A stretch of DNA of 24,869 bases from a virus. The stretch spans positions 1-24,869 of the IMG/VR virus record IMGVR_UViG_3300008448_000594; one strand, 5' to 3'. How positions within the stretch are numbered: the stretch's first letter is position 1; every line of letters starts with the position of its first letter. A program made the position numbers and the translations under genes. The notes below the pieces were generated by a model. That model did no database searches, was not told the DNA's origin, and saw nothing but the letters and a program-made list of their open reading frames with translations. Of this stretch, positions 13,042 through 22,400 are shown in pieces.

Positions 13042-13454
13042 ATAACGACTAGCAGTAATACTGCTGCGAATCCCCAAACTGCACTTGAGAGATACTCGAA
13101 AGGCTTGCTCTTCTTGGCTTCTTTGTAAACAACCCTTTCAACGGGGACCGAAACAGTCCGCACGATTGTATCCGATTTGCAAGCCCCAGTAACTCTAATA
13201 GTATCATTTGATTTTATGATTTTGATTTGTAGTTTGTCCTTGATGATTTCGATGGTGTCGTATTGCTTCGTAACGAATGTATCTGTAACGTATACCGCTG
13301 GCGTGTAGAACGTATCCCTAACCTTTAGGGTGTCGGTCTTCACTATCATAGGGTTCTTTCTTATTGCACGCTTTAGATGCCATTCTGGCGAACATGAAGC
13401 TAATAAACAGAAGAAACCCGTTAAACATATCTTGAGTGCAAATTTACTTACCAT
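13020..13454 (-). CDS. putative unimolecular spanin (lipoprotein with C-terminal membrane segment), 144 aa
   Basis: The chosen start (MVSKFALKICLTGFF) gives a lipoprotein signal with lipobox LASC and lipidated Cys21. The middle (residues 25-115) is hydrophilic and rich in beta-prone Thr/Val/Ile repeats (DTLKVRDTFYTPAVYVTDTF, NDTIRVTGACKSDTIV). The C terminus is a single membrane helix (about 121-139, YLSSAVWGFAAVLLLVVIY) closed by RSERR. An outer-membrane lipid anchor plus an inner-membrane C-terminal anchor is the architecture of u-spanins such as phage T1 gp11, which fuse the two membranes at lysis. An upstream Met would add 14 residues that spoil the signal peptide. It overlaps the giant protein's stop by 11 bases, so it ends the virion operon. 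No holin or endolysin is in view. Confidence 0.65.
   Translation of the reverse strand: MVSKFALKICLTGFFCLLASCSPEWHLKRAIRKNPMIVKTDTLKVRDTFYTPAVYVTDTFVTKQYDTIEIIKDKLQIKIIKSNDTIRVTGACKSDTIVRTVSVPVERVVYKEAKKSKPFEYLSSAVWGFAAVLLLVVIYRSERR
13021..13040. terminator. hairpin at the convergent gene junction
   Basis: TACCGC (13021-13026) pairs with GCGGTA (13035-13040), giving a six-base-pair stem with an eight-base loop, across the tail-to-tail overlap of the last + gene and the last - gene. Its symmetry would serve both transcripts. There is no T run on either side, so intrinsic termination is uncertain. Confidence 0.3.
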
Positions 13455-16400
13455 AGCCTGTTTCTTTTTGATACTCACGGAGGATTTCGGAACCATTGAT
13501 TGGCTTACCAGTCTTCCGCTTATAGTCGTTGATGTATTCTACTAGCTCCTTTCTGCTCATCGTCCTACCCCCGTACTCCATAATGATTCTCGCTTTAGCC
13601 TCGTTGCTTGCAGCGTAGCTGATGTCGTTGTACTCTGGGTTGGTGGCTTTCCCGTACTTTCTGGCTTGCTGGAAGGCATCCATAAAATACCTAGCGTCTG
13701 GTACACCGCTCTCTTTTCTGATTCTCATCAGCTCGTCTTGGTACTCGCTCCTAGCTTCGCTCATAGCCTTGCTATCCTTTGCGTTGTAAGCTTCAAAGTA
13801 CTTTTGACCTATATCCTGAGCTGCAATCTTGATGCCACGCCTTTCGGATTTCTCCTCCATGTTGATGCGCTCAATCTCTTCCTTCCTCGTGTAGCTCCTC
13901 CAGTCTGGCTCAGTAGCACCCGTGAACACCTTGGACATACTGATACCTAACGATTTGCTGACGCTGTTAGAGATAGCTGCTTGGTCTTTTACGGGGATAC
14001 CTCCTGGGCCCTTAAGCTCAAAGAGCCTTGAGAACGAATCAAGTATCGTGTACGCACCCATGGTTAGCAAGGATGAATACGGAGTGGTTACGAACTTCTC
14101 AGTGGCGACTTGAAGGCGCTTAGGACCAACCTCACCTCCAGATGCGGTAACGCCTTGAGCTAGAGCCTTGTAAAAGTAAGGAACTTGCTTGTTGGTGAAA
14201 TCTTCGTCCTGTGGGAGAACTTGGTTGTAGTCCATTGATATGGCACGCTCTCTGTAGGTATCATAATTCATCTGATATGAAGAGATAGCCGAGTACATTG
14301 GAACCAATGAAGAAATCTCTTTGGTCACATTTGATGGGTCCTTAGGCAGGTACATCATCGCACCCTTCCAAGCGTACTCATAAGCATCCTTGGATTCTCT
14401 TGGTTCACGTCCCATGACCCCAGCAACAAAGTAGTCAGATGCCAGCTCAAGACCAGCAATGAATGGTGCAAGCTGTTGTGTTTTTGCTATCTTGACATAG
14501 TGACGCTTGGTCTTCCCGTCCTCCTCGAAGGTGAACGGAGTCATGATGATAAAGTACTTACGCTTGGTCTCCTCTGGGATATCCTCCATATCATCGTCGC
14601 CAATCATCGCATTGTAGAGCGCAAGCATCAGCACACCGATAGACAAGTATCCGAGCTTTATAGCGAACTCTTTGGGGTTGTTCTGAATGTAGCTAGTTGA
14701 TACCCTAAAACCTTGGAATGCGGAGTTGATGTATGGTGCGATAAGCTCCAAATTCTTAGTTGCAATACCACCCTGAGAGAAGTCAATCATCTCTCTAGCT
14801 TTAGTAACAGCTTGAACCTTAACTCTTGTAATCTCGTCCTCCGTTGCGTTGGACCCTAGAGCCTTGATTCCGTCCTCCTTGAACTTCTTGTACATAGCTA
14901 AGCGGAAACCAATCTCTGATAACTCACCAGCCTTACCGAATTTCTCAATAAGCTTATTGATTACTGTTCTCTTGTTCACCATACTCTCTAATCCCTCCGT
15001 GGACAGGAAGTCCATACCACCACCGAACTCAACAAAATCCTTAAAGTCTTGGTCGTCTTGGAGTTTGCCCTTAACGCCCTTGATAAAGTCACCAGCAAGC
15101 CTCATGGCTGCAAGCGGTAGGGACATATTATCATAAGCGTCCGTAAAGAATAGAACGTGCAGATAGTCCCTTGGAATGTTCTTAGCGACGAACAATGGGT
15201 TTGCCCTCGTGGCAAATAGTTTGACAGCATAAGAACCAGTAATAAGTCCGATTACTCTCTTTGCATTATAGGATAGCGTTGACACACGCTCTATATCATC
15301 AAGCTCTGACTTCAAGTTATCCTTTAAGTAAAAGGACTTCCTGACACCTTCTTCAAAGTAAGTAACCTCTTCGAATCCTGGTTTATCGGTCTTGGATACC
15401 CATGACTCGTTGCCCTGTGCCTCGGTGGCTTTGGCAATCTCCTTGTTGGCTTTGTTGCGTGCAATCTTGGAGAATGCGCTCTTAGCGTAAAGAGACAGTA
15501 GGAACCTTGAGTCGAACATAATATCACCCTCGCTACCTTCCTTAATTCGTCTAATCTGCGAAGCGCTTAAGTTCATCTCACGCATGGATGGTTCGTCCAT
15601 TTCAGTGATATGGTCTAGGAATAATCGTGGTTGGTAATCGATATCCCTCAGCTGCTCGTACAGCTCCTCGCTAACAAGCCCCTCCTCGTACATAGAGTCT
15701 AACAGCGAACGGAAAGCATCGAAGTACTTGGTGGCACGGTCGTTAAGGTCTTTGTATGCAGCGTTCCCAAGCTCTTTCTGGAGCCTTGCAAGCTCCATTT
15801 CAGCGTACTCCTTATTGAAGCCGTTGGTGTGCTTTGGGCGGGCTTCGTCACGCTCATCGAAGTTGCTATCAATCTCGATGATACGCCTGAGCATAATAAT
15901 CTGGTCGAGCTTTTCAATCTGTTCCTTCTTGAGGTCTTTGTAGATATCCTTCTCCTTCTCGTAATAGAAGTAGGCAGCTCTAGCCCCAGACCCAGCCTTG
16001 TTGACCAGATAGTTGTAAGCGTTCTTCATCCCTGAGGCGAGAATCGCCTTCTTGAGCTCTGCCTGTCTGTCAATAAAATATTTCTTGAGGTTGTTCCATG
16101 TGAAGAAAGCCTTGTTCTTCCCTGCCTCCATGCGCTTCTTTGAGCTATCGTAAGCGTCTTGGATGCTTGGTGCAGTGAACGGTGGCTTGTTTCTTACAAC
16201 TCCGTTGTAGATTGCAGTAGCTGTCTGTGCGCTCAGGTACGGGGTCATCATGGTCAACCACTGCTGGAGTGTATACGGTGGAGTGTTCGTCCCGTCTGAA
16301 TTCTTAGTAGATTCTTGCAGCAAGCTGCTGTAGACCGCTGGTATTAGAGAAGGCCCTTGAGCTTTTGAGATAGCTTGGCGCTTTGGTTGCTTTTGTTCTC

Positions 16401-19400
16401 CAACCAACAAGTCCTCAACTGCTTTGACTAATTCAGGGTTAGACCCATCTTTCTTGGCTTTGTGGTAAGCTTCGGAAATAGATTTTGGATTATTATCGTA
16501 ATTGTCAAATACATCTTTATTTGCTTCAAATATTTTCCCCCACTCATATCTTTCATTTCTATTTGCAATTTCTTTTTCGTTCCAAGATGTATCAAAATAT
16601 TTATTCAATATAGAATTTACTTCATCAAGAGCGGTGGGGCTTTTGGTTATTTTTTCTATAAAGTTTCTTATTATGTTTTTCAATTGGTCAAATATAGAAT
16701 TGCCATTGGCTTTTATTTCTTTGCCAGCAGGAATAGCATCTAAAAAATCTGCAAATTCCTTATTTGTAAATGCGTAAGTAATTAGTTCTTCAAGGCTGCC
16801 TACTTCCTTAAGTTTGTCTGATTTTAATTCTTCTTCTGTTGCCCCAAAAAAATCTCTTTCCTTAAACTGTTTTCTTGTGTCTTGAATGTATGAAATTATA
16901 CCTTTGACTTCATCGGATGCGCTATCATAATTATTCAAAACAGAGTTCATTACACCTTGCAAATCATTATTTAAGGCATAATTGTCCCTTATCCCTCTGC
17001 TTATTAAACCATGTATTATTTCATGATTCAATGTTTCTGCAAATTCATTGTAATCTCCTAAATAATATTTTGCTACATTTTTGTTCAATTGAATATTGCC
17101 GTATGCCCAAGCAGCAGTCATTCCATAGGGCAACTTTTCATTTGATATGTTTATATTGTTTCTCGCAGCTATCTCATAAAGGGATTTGTATTTATTAAAT
17201 ATAGCCCTTGGCAAAACATATTCAGCAACTTCTAAAGCAGATGGAAATTTTTTATCTGCTATTTGCTTGTCAAATTTTGATAATTTGTCTACAATTGTAT
17301 TCTTGTAATCTATATCAAACTTGCCATCCAACGCCTTAGCCGTACTCTCCACGTCTTTCAGTGCGGCTACTCTTGAGATATCTTGACGCTTGGGGGCTTT
17401 TTGCCCAGACTCTTCTAGATAGGTGTCTAGCGTTTTTGGTGATTTACCGCTATTGCCTTCATCCCAAGTGCTCTTATCAGCCTTGTCTACGTCTTCTTTG
17501 AACTTAGCCAGCTCTTTAGTGAACTCGCTTTCACTTAACTTAAACGATGGGTTTGTAAACGCCTTGTAATAAGAAAGACTAAGGGCTTTAGCACGCTCCC
17601 TAAGTTCGTCGTTTATGTTTTCGTCACGATTGATTTCATAGAAATAGTGCCCTATACCATCTGGTATAGCCCATCCCAATCGGTTCTGAACTTCTTTGAG
17701 TCTCTTTCTAGCAAAGTCTTGCTGATTGTCGTCAAAGTAATCAACCCCGTCTTTAGCCAGATACCCCTCTGGGGTCATTATCTGTATTTCCCCTATGAAT
17801 CCATTCTTTGTATCCATCTCAATGAGCCGTTTTGGATATCCCAAATCGGTGGTCTCATTTACACGCCTCTCCCTGTCAGGGTTTTTTGATGGGTTCTTTT
17901 TGTCGATTTCGTTAAACAGCCTGTCAGCCTGTTGCTCGTTATCAACGATGATATTTACTCTAGCCCCATCACCGAGGTCTTCTATATCAGAGTTATACCA
18001 TCGCATAACCTTTATCGAGGCTCTTTCTGGTCTCTTTATGTTGAACCTAGAAACGAATGCTCCTCTTAGGTTGCGGGAAACAGACGATGCAATTCTCTCT
18101 ATCTCACGCTTAGCTTCTTTGTAAAAAGGCTCATTTAAGGCTATTGTGTCTTGGATGATAGGTTGGATGACGCTTTTTATTTCATCATACCTTTTCTGCT
18201 TATCCTTAGGTAGCTTCTCCTTTTTCTTGGAGAGCTCTATTTCCTCCAGGCGAAGCTTATTGAACTCTTTAGCTAGCAGCTCATACTTAGTTAATCCGTC
18301 TTTGTGCGCTTTAAGAAAGTTATCTCTATCGTATTGTCTGGTTGCTCCTTCGGTTGATTTTGCCCCTTTGTAGGTTGACTTCCTGAACCTGACCTCTGAC
18401 TTGACATCTCTTCCCACTCGGCTGACGTTAGCCATAGCTTTTCGGGCTGAGCTGATTTGTTCGTCGTAGTATTCTTTTTTGATTCTTCGCTGCTCATCTT
18501 CTGATAATTTTTCTTGTTCTTCTGTTAAAAATGGGAATATAGTTATCTTTAATTCTTTCTTATTAAGCGAGAATCCATCAATTCCGCCTTCTCTTAAAGA
18601 CAAAGATAGTTCATTTAGCTCCTTATCGGATAAAGGACTGGTAAATTCCGCATAAAGTTGCGGGAAATGAGACATATTTGTCTTTTCGTCGTAATCGCCA
18701 AGAGGCATTACATTTTCCCCTAACTGCTTCCTAAAGTCCTCTGATTCTTCTGACGCTGTTTCTACGATAAACGCATCTTGAGTATATCTCTCAGCAAACT
18801 CGTTGAGAATCTGAGATACCTCATTCTCATTTGATTGCGGTGTAAGCCTTAGCTTGAGGTTAAACGATGGCTCGAATACATTGTTGTACAGACCCCTGAA
18901 ATCATCGTCAAACTTAACGGAAGCACCTTTTACTTTAGAAATCCTAGCAGCAAGCTGTTTCCTCGCTGCATCTAGTATTTGAGAGGCTACGTTATTAATC
19001 TCCTCTGAGTTGTCAATCCCTTTCTCTGACTCTTTTACTAATCTATCGTATTTCTCAGATAGGCTCTTTATTCTAGCTGTTACCTTATCAAACTTTCTTT
19101 CGGTTGTCGCTGGGGTAATAGCGATATCTAACTCTCTTACGAATGTAGCTGACTGCTTACCCTCAAAACCTTGACGCTTTGGGGCCTTTCTTTGCTGAGC
19201 GTTATTTATAGTCTCTGTGGCCTTATCAACAGCAGCCAAATCAACAGCCTCATCTAGCTGTATAATATTGCTACTAGGAGAACTAATAGCATCAACATAT
19301 TCGTCTTCAGATTCCTTTACATTAACAATTTTCGAGACTTCGTTTGGCAAGAATGATAAATCCTTTTTCCCTTCTATTAATTTGGTCACAGCATTGGAAT

Positions 19401-22400
19401 AATCCACGTCCATTGCTGACTTTTTGCTCTGTATCTCTGCGTAAAGTCTTTTTTCGAAATACCACAATATGGCCTGAATATCAGCCATTGATAAATCATA
19501 ACCAGCCTTCTTGAGTTTTTCTTGAGCAACCTGCGTTGTCTCAATCATCATATCCCTATCTCCAGCATTAAAAGGCTTATCATTAAGCTCTACAAAAGCA
19601 GCTTTATAGATGGTATTGGCCGCTTTCTCTATAGCTGTACCGTTTTTGTATTTTTTCTTTATGTATGAGTCAGCATACTTTTTGACCTCTTTTAGGAAGG
19701 CGTTGTTGCTAATGTTTGGTTTTCCTATGGCATTTAAAAACTTCTGCTTGCCCTGTTCTTTTACAGTTGGTAAGAGTATACCCCTATATCTATTAAAAGT
19801 TCTACTCCACCATCTATCCATGGTCAAATAGTTCTCTTGACCAGAAAGGTTCGCAAAGAACGCTCCTAATTTAGGCCCAAATACCCCAGCCGAAATTGGC
19901 ATCGTTGTGGTTACTTTGTAATCACTTTTTTTTATATTGTATTTCTTCTTGATATTACCGTAGCTATCTGTTTGCAATAGAAAATCATTGATTGCAACAA
20001 AATCATTCCCATATTGCTTAATTAATCTATTTATATTGCCTACATTTATCTTCATCCCAGAATTCCTATCTCCACCAAAATTAAATTTGTCAGATACAAC
20101 GCCATCCTTTAAGTAAGAGTTGTATAACGATATAGCATAGGTGAAATTATTGATAACCTTTTGTCCATCAGAAGTTATAGCAACAAGCATGGTAAACAGA
20201 TTTCTGTTGCCTTTATCTTTTAGGCTGGGTATAGACTCAGACAGCAAATCAAGTGCTTTCTGAAACTTTTCCCCATACCAACCCTTAGCAGAAGACTCAC
20301 CGAGTGATTCTAGTTCAAATATCACCTCATCAACCATATAGTTTGAGATGATATCTTTTGCCTTGTCGCTGGTATCATTTTTAGCTATTTTAATATACTT
20401 CTTCTGTTGTCTTTTTTCTAACGCAGCACCTACCTGACGGATATTGGTTACTTTATCACCGACTGGGAAGCCAAATTCAGCAAGACTTTCCTCTTTCGTT
20501 CTAAGTCCAACAGCTTGTCTCTTTGGCCCCTTTTTGTCTCCTTCCTCTTTGGTTTCAGTCGTCTTTTGAATATCAAGCTTAGCCCCAGCTCCGAGCTTCT
20601 GTGAGTAGCTTAAAAGGGCTTCAGCGAGCTGCGAAGAGTTCGGTGCCATCTTGATACCAACCGCTCCTAATACGCTCGCTACGGCCTCCATAAAGCGTGT
20701 GGCGAGGCTCTTCGTAATCTCGACATCGATATCTCCAGCTGCAACCATTGCCCCCAACTCAGCAAGTAGCTCCTCGCTTTTGTCACCTTGCTCATATTGA
20801 GACAAGAAGTTACCAAATTTTGCATTAAGCCCTGGGTCTCGCTTTATTCCGCTTGCAAGCGCTTTAGCCACCTTGTTTATACCCTCCTGACCAAATGCCT
20901 GTGGGACTATCTCGTGGATACCCTCGTGATAGACCGTGTTGCCAAGCAATGCTGGGGCGAACAGGATAATCTTAGAGGGCGCTCCCTCTTGTCCTCTTTG
21001 GTAATACAGACCCCTAGACAGCTTTTGTGGCTCTCCAGTCGTTGGGTCCATCGTTGCCTTATTCCATTCGTCTTCAGTGTTAATGGCCTCAACTTCGACG
21101 TTAAGACCTTCCTTGGCGAAGGAGGAGATTACATTAGCAACAGATTCAAAGCCATCTGTTATTGACTGGCGTGTTGTTTCAAACTTCTGTAGCGTTTCCT
21201 CAGGGATGCTCTCGACATAGGACTTAAGCCCAGAGAGAACCTGAGGCAGCGTTTGAGATGTTAGCTTCGCCTTGGTAGGTCTGAATCCGACGTTTGGTTG
21301 CTTAGCCGCTTCTACTACTTTTTCTTCTTGCTGGCTAGGTACTTGAAGTACTCCACCTGCTTGAGGCGTTTCTGTGCCTGTTCCTTGGACGGGAACTCCC
21401 CCAAGTTCCGCCCCTTGGACGACTGGACTTGGTACTTGTTGTTTTTGCGTACTATCATATTTCTGTTCGATTTGCGCCTTCTCGGCTAGTGATTGCTTGA
21501 TAAGACTTACAGCTTCTGCTTTCGCTTCCGCTGTCTTCAGTTGGCTGTACCCGTTGAACTGCCTTGCTACATCTTGATGAATCTGTAGCATTTTCTTCTG
21601 GTCCTCTGGGGAGAACTGTTTGTACAGATTGCTTGACTCGTCCTGTAATTGTCTGAGCTGTGTCTTGTACTGATTCAATCTGTTGCTTAGTAGCGACTTC
21701 TCTGATTCAGAGATAGAGGGGTCCTTCAGCAATTCGTTAATTTGTTGAACTCTGTTCTTAATCTTGTAACCGTCGCTAAACAGTCTGGTTTCTGGCAATG
21801 ACGACACGCCATAGGCCAGCGTCTGAACGCCTCCACCCATTGATGCTCCAAGCACAAAGGACTCCGCTATATCCATAGGGCTGAATTCCTTGCCCATCAT
21901 GACGTTATCCATTGTCTGAGAGACAACCGAAACGATACCTTCTTCAATGCCTTCCTCCAGGGAGCCTCTTAAAGCTTTTGGCACCCTCTTGAATAGGGCA
22001 TCAGCAAATTCTTTCTTAGGTATCTCAGAGAAAGCTTTAGCTCCACCAAACTTACCCTTTAGCAAGCTGTTACCAATCCCTCTAACGGTATTGATATCAG
22101 TAGAGAACAAACGCTCTGTGAGTGCCTCCGTTAAACCAATGGCAAACGCATGGGCGACTTTGCCAAGACCAGACATATTCTCGTTATCCATGTTGGAAAT
22201 CCAGTCCTGAGCGCCAGCTTGTGTTCCAAGAAACGCTATACCAGCTGGTCCAGCAGCTGCAGCAATAACGAAGTTCGGGACCTGGTCTAGCATATCTAGA
22301 CCTAACATTTCGATAGAATTACCGAAGTTGCCTTTTAGGGCTTGCCCTAAGAACCCATCGTTGATTTCCTCCTCTGTATACCCAGCGTTAATCCTTTCAG

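Noticed and set aside
14110-14127. GPKRLQ at residue 3021 as a fifth linker
   Set aside because: The last residue is Leu rather than Gln, there is no flexible Lys/Gln lead, and it lies within the continuous C-terminal region.
17827-17841. GYPKRL at residue 1782 as a linker
   Set aside because: It is the conserved strand of the RelA/SpoT-like domain, not a boundary, and lacks the Gln.
20788-21165. 125-codon + strand frame opposite the first zincin
   Set aside because: It runs antisense to the HExxH domain of the giant gene and has no domain, leader or operon partner.
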